Assembly (NCBI GenBank): GCA_017858325.1
Contig: JAFMBT010000006.1
Coordinates: forward strand, 1 to 64,000
Reading direction: 5' to 3'
Length of the DNA: 64,000 nucleotides
Source of the DNA: Candidatus Planktophila sp.
GTDB taxonomy: Bacteria; Actinomycetota; Actinomycetes; Nanopelagicales; Nanopelagicaceae
The notes beneath the pieces are model-generated. The model ran no database searches. It was given only the letters and a program-made list of their open reading frames with translations, and had not been told where the DNA came from. The position numbers were made by a program, and so were the translations under genes. Positions 43,171 to 53,643 of this stretch are shown in pieces. Numbering within the stretch: the first letter of the stretch is position 1; each line of letters begins with the position of its first letter.

Positions 43171-43186
43171 CGTGCCTGAAGGCACG
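43171..43186 (-). terminator. Probable terminator of citrate synthase
   Basis: On the minus strand CGTGCC-TTCA-GGCACG forms a 6-bp perfect stem with a tetraloop, followed by AATTTTCT. It lies 60 bases after the citrate synthase stop and before the malE promoter, so it insulates the two transcripts. Confidence 0.6.
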
Positions 43187-43245
43187 TTACCTAATTGTTA
43201 TAAAGTTGAGCGTTTACAGAAATGTTTTCATACCCCGTGATTGGG

Positions 43246-44361
43246 CTACTTGTGGAGCTGTTCGACCGTTGCATCCCAGCCCAGAACGTCCTCGGGCTTG
43301 CGCGGTGCCTTGCCAACATAACGCGCTGATGGGCGAATCAAGCGACCAGTGCGCTTTTGCTCGAGGATGTGTGCAGACCAACCAGCGGTGCGCGCTGCGG
43401 TAAACATCGATGTAAATAGTGGTGCTGGAACTTCTGCGAAGTCCAAAATAATTGCAGCCCAGAACTCAACATTTGTCTCAAGAACGCGATCTGGTTGACG
43501 CTCGCGAAGTTCCTTAAGGGCAGCTTTTTCAAGCGCCTCTGCTACTTCATAACGTGGTGCATTAAGTTCCTTTGCGGTACGACGCAGTGTGCGAGCGCGT
43601 GGATCCTCAGCACGATATACACGGTGACCGAATCCCATCAAGCGCTCTTTGCGATCGAGTAATCCTTTAACGTACGCCTCGGCATTACCAGTCTTCTCAA
43701 CTTCCTCAATCATGTGAAGAACGCGAGATGGTGCACCACCATGCAACGGACCTGACATCGCACCGATCGCACCGGAAAGCGCGGCGGCAACATCAGCGCC
43801 AGTTGATGCGATAACGCGGGCGGTAAATGTTGATGCATTCATTCCATGTTCAGCAGCAGATACAAAGTAGGCATCGATTGCGCGAACGTGTAACGGATCA
43901 GGATCGCCACGCCAGCGAATCATCATTCGTTCAACGACAGTGTGCGCTTTATCAATCTCTGACTCAGGAACCGGCGCTGCAATAATTCCACGCGCTGCTT
44001 GTGCTAAATATGAAAGAACCATCACAGATGTGCGCGCAAGGTTGCTGCGAATCTCTTCATCTGAAATATCTAGTGTTGGCTGAAATCCCCAAGATGGTGC
44101 AAGCATTGCAATTGCTGATTGCACATCTACGCGCACATCACCTGAGTGAACTGGAAGAGGGAATAGTTCAGCGTTGGGGAGTCCTGGATTAAATTGATCA
44201 TCAACAAGTAATCCCCATACATTTCCAAAAGAGACGCGACCTACGAGATCATCGATATCTACTCCGCGGTAACGCAGCGCGCTACCTTCTTTATCTGGCT
44301 CAGCAATCTCTGATTCAAATGCAATAACACCTTCGAGTCCTGGCTTGAAATCATCTGACAC
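43246..44361 (-). CDS. Citrate synthase (actinobacterial type 2)
   Basis: Condenses acetyl-CoA and oxaloacetate to citrate. I use GTG 44361 (VSDDFKPGLEGVIAFESE, 371 residues) because GGAG lies seven bases upstream and orthologues begin at this point; the frame extends eight codons further to a GTG. Signatures: ALRYRGVDIDDLVG near 26, catalytic His in SAAEHGMNASTFTARV near 177, MSGPLHGGAPSRV near 208 with the second His region, MGFGHRVYRAEDPRAR near 245 and catalytic Asp in AIILDFAEVP near 305. Divergent from pdxH as in Streptomyces. It competes for oxaloacetate made by the ppc product. Confidence 0.96.
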   Translation of the reverse strand: MSDDFKPGLEGVIAFESEIAEPDKEGSALRYRGVDIDDLVGRVSFGNVWGLLVDDQFNPGLPNAELFPLPVHSGDVRVDVQSAIAMLAPSWGFQPTLDISDEEIRSNLARTSVMVLSYLAQAARGIIAAPVPESEIDKAHTVVERMMIRWRGDPDPLHVRAIDAYFVSAAEHGMNASTFTARVIASTGADVAAALSGAIGAMSGPLHGGAPSRVLHMIEEVEKTGNAEAYVKGLLDRKERLMGFGHRVYRAEDPRARTLRRTAKELNAPRYEVAEALEKAALKELRERQPDRVLETNVEFWAAIILDFAEVPAPLFTSMFTAARTAGWSAHILEQKRTGRLIRPSARYVGKAPRKPEDVLGWDATVEQLHK

Positions 44362-44492
44362 GGTGTAGCTCCAGTCTGGCACCACTGCCGGCGCGCTCGT
44401 TTACAGTGCCAATTCTGCACCCGAAAGCGGGGTGCTCGCGACCATCCTCACGTCGAGATGACGCGGGGGCCAAAGTGACGTTAGATACAACT

Positions 44493-45182
44493 ATGAACCA
44501 AGCCAGCAATGAGAGCCAATCCCCTGATCAGAGCCTGACGCGAGATGCCATCAGAGCAATGCGCCGTTCATACGGGGATGTCGGTCTTGAAAATCTACCT
44601 GCCGATCCCTGGTCAACATTTTCGCTCTGGCTGAGCGAGGCAGCCTCCAATGAATTTATCGTTGAAGCAAATGCGATGGTCTTATCTACCCTTAATGGTG
44701 AACAACAGATCTCTACCCGTACTGTGCTGTTAAAAGATATCTCTGAAGGCGGATTTACATTCTTTACCAACTATCAATCACGTAAAGCCCACGATATGGA
44801 GATCAATGATCAAGTCACATTGTTATTTCCATGGTTTGCGATGGAGCGCCAAATAAGTATTAGCGGCCTTGCGCAGAAAATCTCCGATCGTGAATCAGAT
44901 GAATACTTTGCAACCCGGCCTTGGTCGAGTCAGATCGGTGCATGGGCCAGTGCGCAATCTCAAACTTTGGAATCACGCGAAGAGTTAGCCAATCGCTTTG
45001 CCGGTGCCAGCCAGAAATGGCCCGAAGGCTCGCACGTTCCACGTCCCCCACATTGGGGCGGCTATCGAGTCCTGCCCCTGGCGATCGAATTTTGGCAAGG
45101 GCGCTACTCGCGTCTTCACGATCGCTTGCGCTATGAGAGACAGAGCACTGATTCTGGGTTCGTACTCACTCGTTACTACCCG

Positions 45183-45185
<3 letters not shown>
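44493..45185 (+). CDS. pdxH: Pyridoxamine/pyridoxine 5'-phosphate oxidase
   Basis: FMN-dependent last step of vitamin B6 synthesis. The start ATG 44493 (MNQASNESQSPDQSL, 230 residues) fits family length; the frame runs 29 codons further upstream without resemblance. Signatures: RSYGDVGLENLPADPW near 22, FMN-binding RTVLLKDISEGGFTFFTN near 69 and SRKAHDMEINDQVTLLFPW, then RPWSSQIGAWASAQSQ near 140 and the C-terminal dimer motif RLHDRLRYERQ. A TAGATA box lies five bases before the ATG. serC, which supplies the B6 precursor pathway in other bacteria, follows. Confidence 0.96.
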
Positions 45186-46313
<1,128 letters not shown>

Positions 46314-46315
46314 AG

Positions 46316-47500
46316 ATGCCGCGTAACGCTGTTCGCGATCGATTTTTTTGGCAGGTAGCATTTCAAACAGTTGCCATCAATATGTTCTTGGGTGGCTTTG
46401 GCCCTTCCCAAGGTCTACTGCGCGAAGATCAAGGAACAACCGGGGCTCAGGCCGGACTTCATGGAACGGCGTTGGGCGTTGCAGCGATCGCTGCTGGCGC
46501 ACTTAACTCTCGCTTAGCTCATAAATTTGGGCGATTAAAACTCTCATGGCTTGGACTGACACTTTTCTGCACGGGGCTAATCGCGTTCATTCTCTTTCCA
46601 ACCTATCCCACCACTTTGATCTCAATTTTTCTCGCAGGCTATGGAATATCAACAGTTATTAATAACAGCCTAACAATGCTCAATCACCATGCAGGCAAAA
46701 AGGCAGCACTGACGATCTCCCAGGCTAATGCAGTTGCATCTGTCGGATTCATCATCGGAACTTTACTGATCGGGACAATCGCTACTACCTATCCAGATAA
46801 ATGGCGCCTTGGCCTCTTTCTCATTATTCCATTCGTGCTCTTTATCTATCTCTTCATGAGAGATAAGACTTATGTTGACCATGTCTTCGGAGATGGATCT
46901 CGCCAAAGAGGGAAGATGTCATTAAAGTTCTGGATCTCTTGGATTGGATTTATCGCCTGTATCGCCAGCGAGTTCGCCACATCTTTCTGGGCAGCGAGCC
47001 TCTTTAAAGAGCGCGTCGGAGGAACAAGTGCATCTGCGACAACTGTGATGCTGGCATATGGCATCGGTATGGCGTTAGGCCGTTGGTATGTCGGTCAAAT
47101 TCTCTACAGGCTGCACCTTGATCAACAGTTACTTACAGTTATTGGAATCCAATTTATTGGTTTTGCAATTTTCTGGTTCTCACATATTTACGCAGTAAGC
47201 ATCCTTGGACTCTTTCTTATCGGAGTCGGGTTATCCACTCAATTCGCACTCGCCTCACTTCGCATGATCGACCTCAGCGATGGGCGTCCAGATCAAGCGA
47301 TAGGTCTAAGTTCGTTAGCGGCAGGAATTGCTATTGCTCTTGCGCCTCTTCTCCTCGGTCTCCTTGACGATCAATTCGGAATATCGCGCGCCTACATTAT
47401 GGTGCCGGTCTTAATTACAATTGCCTTTCTTGTAGTTCTATTCATTCCAACACATGTATCCCAGAAAAAAGTGCATGAGGCTGAGGGGATTTCAGAGTGA
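46316..47500 (+). CDS. MFS transporter (unknown substrate)
   Basis: 394 residues, twelve predicted helices in two bundles split by a basic loop near residues 185-205 (VDHVFGDGSRQRGKMS). The motif-A-like loop after helix 2 reads SRLAHKFGRLKLSW. The N-terminus (MPRNAVRDRFFWQVAFQT) and acidic C-terminal tail are cytoplasmic. Start is 2 bp after serC, suggesting translation of both from one mRNA and perhaps an amino-acid or metabolite export role; that is inference. Confidence 0.85.
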   Translation: MPRNAVRDRFFWQVAFQTVAINMFLGGFGPSQGLLREDQGTTGAQAGLHGTALGVAAIAAGALNSRLAHKFGRLKLSWLGLTLFCTGLIAFILFPTYPTTLISIFLAGYGISTVINNSLTMLNHHAGKKAALTISQANAVASVGFIIGTLLIGTIATTYPDKWRLGLFLIIPFVLFIYLFMRDKTYVDHVFGDGSRQRGKMSLKFWISWIGFIACIASEFATSFWAASLFKERVGGTSASATTVMLAYGIGMALGRWYVGQILYRLHLDQQLLTVIGIQFIGFAIFWFSHIYAVSILGLFLIGVGLSTQFALASLRMIDLSDGRPDQAIGLSSLAAGIAIALAPLLLGLLDDQFGISRAYIMVPVLITIAFLVVLFIPTHVSQKKVHEAEGISE

Positions 47501-47524
47501 GCTATAAAAGTAGACGAATAATCT

Positions 47525-47553
47525 CGCTAGTCACAGTCGTAGTGTTACTAGCG
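47525..47553. other. Inverted repeat between convergent MFS genes, possible bidirectional terminator
   Basis: CGCTAGT (47525-47531) pairs with ACTAGCG (47547-47553), with an inner CAC/GTG match. The right arm includes the stop codon of the minus-strand gene. No T-run follows on either side, so termination is uncertain. It is the only convergent junction in the window with room for such a structure. Confidence 0.35.
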
Positions 47554-48816
47554 TGGATAGTCATAGTTGGGAGGTAACACGCCCTCTACAGTGATATCAC
47601 CTGGTACTTTCACTTTATCTTTGTAGTACATCCAAATTGCAACCATACCAATCAGTGATATTCCGCCACAGATTGCAACACTCTCACGTACACCAATTGC
47701 TTCAACCAAATAACCAATTCCGACAGATCCAAATGGTGTTCCACTCATAAATATAAAGAGGTAGATTCCCATCACACGGCCACGAATCGCTGGGTCAGAG
47801 TGCATCTGCATAAGCGAGTTTGCTGAAATCAGCATAGTCAAAGCGAAGAAACCACATAGAGGCAGCCATATGGCATAGATTTCAAATGTTGGCATAACTG
47901 AGAGAAGTAAAATCGAGAGCGAGAAAATTGTTCCAGTCTTTATGACGAACATAGTGTTTCGTTGTTTTTCGAATCTAGCACTGACTAGAGCTGCCATGAG
48001 TGAGCCAATGCCAATATAGGTGCCAAGAAGCCCAAAGGATGCAGCCCCTTTATTGAATTCACCGCGGGCCATCAGAGCGTTAAATATCTGGAAATTAAGT
48101 CCAAAGGTGGAGGCAAAGAAGACCGCGATCATCACAACATAAAGGTCTGGTCGCGCTCGAGCGTAGGCAAAACCCTCGCGTAGTGTGCCCTGAGTCTTTT
48201 TAAATTCATGGATAAAGAATTCGGATTTACGTAAAGATAAAAGCGCGATATTGACAGTGATATAACTTGATGCATTGATAAGAAAAGATGGACCTGTCCC
48301 AAAATGAGCTATGAGAAAGCCTGAAACCGCAGGGCCAATGAGACGACCAGCATTAAAGTTGGCAGAACTTAAACTGATGGCATTTGCTAAATCTACAGGT
48401 CCCACGATCTCAGCATTAAAAGATTGACGAACAGGATTATCAATCGCACCTGAAATCCCAAGTACCGCCGCGCAGGCAAAGACATGCCAGAGTTCAACAT
48501 TGCCAGATACGACCAGAACTCCCAAAACGAGTGCGGATAATCCGCCAAAAGTATTTGTCAGAACAAGAAGCAAACGTTTATCCACCCGATCAGCCAAAAG
48601 TCCACCATGAAGTGTAAAGATTAAAAATGGGGCGAATTGAATTGCTGTGACTAAGCCTAAGTAATAAGCATTGTTATTGGTCAGTTCTAGAACAAGCCAA
48701 TCTTGTGCGATGCGCTGGGCCCATGAACCGATATTGGAGACGGCATTTGCCGAAAATAGAATTCGATAATTTCTGTGCCGGAAAGAACGCCAATTTCCGC
48801 TCACATCGATGCGCAC
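47548..48816 (-). CDS. MFS transporter of the EntS-like (MFS_3) group
   Basis: 422 residues with twelve helices. N-terminal FRHRNYRILFSANAVSNIGSW with AQRIAQDWLVLELT, then GGLLADRVDKRLLLVLTN near residue 76 and IDNPVRQSFNAEIVGP near 126 are hallmarks of the DUF894/EntS exporters. The loop between bundles (SLRKSEFFIHEFKKTQGTL) is basic. Members export siderophores, macrolides or other small molecules; cargo here is unknown. The start is probably GTG 48816, seven bases after a perfect TATAAT; GTG 48804 is possible. Divergent from DUF2530. Confidence 0.88.
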   Translation of the reverse strand: MRIDVSGNWRSFRHRNYRILFSANAVSNIGSWAQRIAQDWLVLELTNNNAYYLGLVTAIQFAPFLIFTLHGGLLADRVDKRLLLVLTNTFGGLSALVLGVLVVSGNVELWHVFACAAVLGISGAIDNPVRQSFNAEIVGPVDLANAISLSSANFNAGRLIGPAVSGFLIAHFGTGPSFLINASSYITVNIALLSLRKSEFFIHEFKKTQGTLREGFAYARARPDLYVVMIAVFFASTFGLNFQIFNALMARGEFNKGAASFGLLGTYIGIGSLMAALVSARFEKQRNTMFVIKTGTIFSLSILLLSVMPTFEIYAIWLPLCGFFALTMLISANSLMQMHSDPAIRGRVMGIYLFIFMSGTPFGSVGIGYLVEAIGVRESVAICGGISLIGMVAIWMYYKDKVKVPGDITVEGVLPPNYDYPR

Positions 48817-48829
48817 CCGCGTTATTATA
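48817..48829 (-). promoter_or_regulatory. -10 box TATAAT of the MFS gene
   Basis: Minus-strand TATAAT (48829-48824) lies seven bases before GTG 48816. It is the same A/T box that serves the divergent DUF2530 gene. No Shine-Dalgarno sequence. Confidence 0.6.
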
Positions 48830-48834
48830 GTCGC
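48823..48834 (+). promoter_or_regulatory. Leaderless -10 box of the DUF2530 gene
   Basis: Plus-strand TATTAT (48823-48828), six bases, then ATG 48835. It overlaps the opposite-strand TATAAT by five bases. Confidence 0.6.
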
Positions 48835-49029
48835 ATGGTCCAGAAGTCATCGATAAAAACTGTTGTCATCCTTACGGCAATCGGAACTATTGCTTGGCTA
48901 ATCGCCGGGATGGTTGCAATCACTCTTGATTATGATTCAAAGTATGTATGGACCTGCATAGCCGGGGCAGTACTAGGTTTCGTTGGGATCCGATACTCAA
49001 TCAGGCGAGATCGTCGAAGTGGCATTTAA
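48835..49029 (+). CDS. DUF2530-like small membrane protein
   Basis: 64 residues from ATG 48835, set by the -10 box six bases upstream; the frame is open further up but that part lies in the divergent gene. Two transmembrane helices: KTVVILTAIGTIAWLIAGMVA and the second around CIAGAVLGFVGIRYS, followed by a basic RRDRRSGI end. The spacing W-TC-G-LG-G-Y matches what I know of DUF2530 proteins. Function unknown. The stop overlaps the cold-shock gene by 4 bp. Confidence 0.75.
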   Translation: MVQKSSIKTVVILTAIGTIAWLIAGMVAITLDYDSKYVWTCIAGAVLGFVGIRYSIRRDRRSGI

Positions 49030-49409
49030 GCCTCGAGCTCGCCTGCGATTCCCCGCAATACACGTCCCAAACGCTCTGCTTCAGCTCCTGATGGATGGCG
49101 ACCCTGACGTAGACCGTTACCAACTTTATCCAAAATCTTGATCGTATCTTCGATCATTGCCGCAAGATCATCATTATTTACTCGTGAATTCTCAGCCAGT
49201 GAGACAGGTGCATCAATAATATGAATCGACATCGCCTGCGGTCCCTTGCGAGAGTCAATGACAGAGAATTCAAGTTTTGTTCCAGGCTTAACCGTTGTGA
49301 CGCCCTCAGGAAGTGCCGTCGCTGCTAAATACACATCTTCGCCTTCATCGGAGGCGATAAAACCAAAGCCTTTTTCAAGGCTAAACCATTTAACGCGGCC
49401 TGTAGGCAT
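49026..49409 (-). CDS. Cold-shock domain protein with C-terminal helical extension
   Basis: 127 residues from ATG 49409, with AAGGAG eight bases upstream; an earlier ATG at 49433 lacks such a site. Residues 1-65 are a cold-shock domain with RNP1-like KGFGFIAS and a divergent RNP2 (DVYLAATAL instead of VFVHFSAI). The rest (about 70-127) is a helical extension found in a subset of actinobacterial Csp proteins near DUF3027 and groEL. It probably binds RNA or single-stranded DNA. The loss of the FVH aromatic/His residues may alter affinity. Confidence 0.9.
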   Translation of the reverse strand: MPTGRVKWFSLEKGFGFIASDEGEDVYLAATALPEGVTTVKPGTKLEFSVIDSRKGPQAMSIHIIDAPVSLAENSRVNNDDLAAMIEDTIKILDKVGNGLRQGRHPSGAEAERLGRVLRGIAGELEA

Positions 49410-49468
49410 TGGATACTCCTTGGGTAGAAACAATAGTGATGAGTTTATCGCAGATTGATAGGGCGGTG

Positions 49469-50131
49469 CTACTTAATTGTCGCTTCGCTATGCGCACCGC
49501 AGCCGTGATCAACTGAAACCACGCGTGCATCATCTGGTGCAATCGCATTGGCGCAGACACCGAAGGATGCGCGAAGTGAACCAGCGATCGGCAAGAAGAA
49601 ACCACATGTTTGGCAAGGCTTAGGCGCACTCTGCGCAATGAGAGCGTTCGGTCCGCTATCTCCGGCATACCAGCGCTTACTTGCCTGATCGCGTCCTTCG
49701 ATTGAGAGTACGCGCGCACGTGAAAGACCTAAATCAAATACCTGCATCGGATCAAGTTCTTCATCTTGAATCAATGAGTGCACACCTGGAGCTAATCGAG
49801 TGTCATCAAGAATGCTCGGAACAACAACTCCAGGCTGAATATCTTCAGGCAGGATACGGTCGCGGTATTCAACCCACTCTGGTGCAATCAGTGAATCTGG
49901 ACCAGGAAGCACAACCACATCACAGATAGTTGGTGTCGCGCCATCTTCAACTTCTGCGACAGTGACGCACCAGCGCCATCCTTGATAGCCCGCAAGATCT
50001 GCTTCAAATAAAAATGTTGAGACGCGATTGTCGCTATCGATATCTACAGAGATAAATGCGCCAACCTGCGCGGGCTTTTCGGCATCGGCAATTGCGGCGT
50101 TACGTGCGATCTCTTGTGCCGACATTGTCAT
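49469..50131 (-). CDS. DUF3027 protein
   Basis: 220 residues of an actinobacterial family with no assigned function. N-terminal helix ARNAAIADAEKP, then a beta-rich region with FLFEADLAGYQGWRWCVTVA near residue 41 and VVVLPGPDSLIAPEWVEYRD near 72. Near the C-terminus a CQTCGFFLP pair, a later Cys (GVCANAI) and HGCGAHSE could bind zinc. The ATG has a perfect -10 box six bases upstream. It stands between groEL and the cold-shock gene, a neighbourhood I recall from Streptomyces. Confidence 0.85.
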   Translation of the reverse strand: MTMSAQEIARNAAIADAEKPAQVGAFISVDIDSDNRVSTFLFEADLAGYQGWRWCVTVAEVEDGATPTICDVVVLPGPDSLIAPEWVEYRDRILPEDIQPGVVVPSILDDTRLAPGVHSLIQDEELDPMQVFDLGLSRARVLSIEGRDQASKRWYAGDSGPNALIAQSAPKPCQTCGFFLPIAGSLRASFGVCANAIAPDDARVVSVDHGCGAHSEATIK

Positions 50132-50143
50132 GGAGTAAGGATA
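50132..50143 (-). promoter_or_regulatory. Leaderless -10 box of the DUF3027 gene
   Basis: Minus-strand TATCCT (50143-50138), six bases, then ATG 50131. No ribosome-binding site. Confidence 0.6.
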
Positions 50144-50207
50144 AAGCAGAACAGGCCCGCGACGTTAATCGCAAGCCTGTTCTGGTAATTCTTATGCGAG
50201 GATCAGA

Positions 50208-51866
<1,659 letters not shown>

Positions 51867-51893
51867 TTATCACTCTCGACCCGTGAGTGCTAA
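51867..51893. promoter_or_regulatory. CIRCE element upstream of groEL
   Basis: Minus-strand TTAGCACTC, nine bases, GAGTGATAA. This matches the CIRCE consensus TTAGCACTC-N9-GAGTGCTAA at 17 of 18 positions. It lies between the -10 box and the groEL start, where HrcA repressor would block transcription or act at the start site; heat releases it. HrcA itself is not in the window. Confidence 0.92.
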
Positions 51894-51898
51894 CGCCA

Positions 51899-51927
51899 AA
51901 TCTACGGCCTTCTATTCCCGACTGCAA
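51899..51927 (-). promoter_or_regulatory. groEL promoter (-35 and -10)
   Basis: Minus-strand TTGCAG (51927-51922) and TAGATT (51904-51899) are separated by 17 bp, a standard vegetative sigma layout, with CIRCE starting 5 bp downstream. It is one of the few promoters here with a recognisable -35 box. Confidence 0.75.
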
Positions 51928-51974
51928 AACGAAGGGAGGGGACGAAGGGCCAGGCGTGAAGAGCGAGGCGGTAT

Positions 51975-52256
51975 TTAGCGAGTGGTGCGAGCGTTGGTGC
52001 GGGCCTCGCGCAGGCGGCGCAGGCGCTTGACCAGCATCGGAGAGGCTTCCAGGGCCTCCTGGCGATCGATCAGATCGTTGAGAATTTGATAGTAACGAGG
52101 AGCGCTTAAATCGAAGAGCTCTTTGATCGCGCTCTCTTTCGCCCCCGCAAAGCGCCACCAGCTGCGTTCGAATTCCAGGATTCGGGATTCGAGCTCGCTT
52201 AATCCTGGATGGGTAGAGCCAGAATTCACGCTCTCATTATTTTCCAGGGCTGACAT
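51975..52256 (-). CDS. DUF3263 protein (small helix-turn-helix-like)
   Basis: 93 residues. The core LESRILEFERSWWRFAGAKE, then AIKELFDLSAPRYYQILNDL and SPMLVKRLRRLREAR is the DUF3263 pattern of Actinobacteria. The helix pair and strongly basic C-terminus (REARTNARTTR) suggest DNA binding; function is not established. Start ATG 52256 gives the usual length. It lies 40 bp before the PLP decarboxylase 3' end and upstream of the groEL promoter on the same strand. Confidence 0.88.
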   Translation of the reverse strand: MSALENNESVNSGSTHPGLSELESRILEFERSWWRFAGAKESAIKELFDLSAPRYYQILNDLIDRQEALEASPMLVKRLRRLREARTNARTTR

Positions 52257-52296
52257 ATGGGCAATCGTAATAGATATCTACAAGAAACTGTGGGAT

Positions 52297-53643
52297 TTAC
52301 AAGGTAGCAAGTATCGCTTTGATATCTGCGATCGTCGTCCATGGATTAACTATTGCAAAACGAAGAATCGGCTCGCCGTCATGAGATGAGGGTGTGACAA
52401 AACCAATCTGATCTTCTAATAACTGATTGCTCCATTGTTGATACTGATCTTTCTTCCAACCCTTGCGAGTAAATGCAACGATGGATAAATCCGGTGCGCG
52501 CAGAAGTTCGAGATTGGGATGTTCTTGAATTAACACGGCTGCGTCACGTGCAACTTGCAGCGATTCTTCAACAGCATCGCGATATGCATCGGTTCCGGCG
52601 GCGGCAAGTGAGAACCAAAACGGTAGACCGCGCGTGCGACGAGTAAGTTGAATCGCATAATCGGAAGGATTCCACGTACCATCATGAAGCGAGTCAAGAT
52701 AAGAAGCGTGTTGTGTATGAGTATCGCGCGCGATATCTGGGTCGCGGTAAACGAGCGCGCAGGCATCGTATGGAGCAAAGAGCCACTTATGTGGATCAAC
52801 AATAAATGAATCGCAGAGTTCTATCCCGTTAAAGTTACTGCGAACAGATGGCGCACAGATTCCAGCAAGTCCATAAGCGCCATCAACGTGAAACCAAATA
52901 TTGCGATCATGGGCTGCTTTAGCAGCTCCAACCAAATCATCAATCACACCGAGGTTTGTTGAGCCAGAAGTTGCGACAACTGCACATATTTGCCCATCAG
53001 TTGATGCGTGATAGGCGTCAATTGCTGCTGCAATATCCTCGCCATACATCCGTAGATCACTGCGAACTGCGACAGTCACAATCTCAACATCCATCACGTG
53101 CGCGGCTGTTGCAATTGATGAGTGTGCCTCTTCGCTACATAAAATAGCCCACTGCTTGATGCCTGGAAATTTCTTACGTGCATCTTCGCGCGCAGTAACA
53201 AGTGCTGAGAGATTTCCAATTGTGCCACCTTGTACAAATACACCGCCGGCTGATTCTGGAAGCCCTGCTAAATCAGAGAGCCAACGAAGCGCTTGGTTCT
53301 CTGCAAAGACAGCACCGGCTCCTTCTTGCCAGGATCCGCCATAGAGGGCGCTTGCACCAACGACGAGATCAAAAAGGCTTGCATATTCACTGGGAGCCGA
53401 TGGGATATATGCCAAATATCGTGGGTGATCTGTTGAGATACATGCTTGTGCCAAAACTTCTGTGAAAAGTGCCAGCGCTTTACTGCCACCTAATCCTTTG
53501 GCCGAAATTGTGTTGCCGACCTCAGCGAATAAATCTGCCGCAGTTCTTGGACCATCGAGCGGTGGATCATTTTTTAAACGATCAAGACTGTAGGCCAGAA
53601 CTTCTTGCGCCAAAACTTCAATCTCTGCCGTGAACTTATGCAT
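52297..53643 (-). CDS. Group II pyridoxal-dependent amino acid decarboxylase
   Basis: 448 residues of the aromatic-amino-acid/glutamate decarboxylase fold. STDHPRYLAYIPSAPSEYAS near residue 71, GGVFVQGGTIGNLSALVTAR near 132, the PLP-stacking His in SEEAHSSIATAAHV near 169, DGAYGLAG near 254 with the cofactor Asp, and the PLP lysine in FIVDPHKWLFAPYDAC near 283. Closest in look to the tryptophan/tyrosine/phenylalanine group, but the substrate cannot be settled. The ATG lies inside the end of the SDR-DUF2867 gene (8-bp overlap), so both are translated from one mRNA. Confidence 0.92.
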   Translation of the reverse strand: MHKFTAEIEVLAQEVLAYSLDRLKNDPPLDGPRTAADLFAEVGNTISAKGLGGSKALALFTEVLAQACISTDHPRYLAYIPSAPSEYASLFDLVVGASALYGGSWQEGAGAVFAENQALRWLSDLAGLPESAGGVFVQGGTIGNLSALVTAREDARKKFPGIKQWAILCSEEAHSSIATAAHVMDVEIVTVAVRSDLRMYGEDIAAAIDAYHASTDGQICAVVATSGSTNLGVIDDLVGAAKAAHDRNIWFHVDGAYGLAGICAPSVRSNFNGIELCDSFIVDPHKWLFAPYDACALVYRDPDIARDTHTQHASYLDSLHDGTWNPSDYAIQLTRRTRGLPFWFSLAAAGTDAYRDAVEESLQVARDAAVLIQEHPNLELLRAPDLSIVAFTRKGWKKDQYQQWSNQLLEDQIGFVTPSSHDGEPILRFAIVNPWTTIADIKAILATL

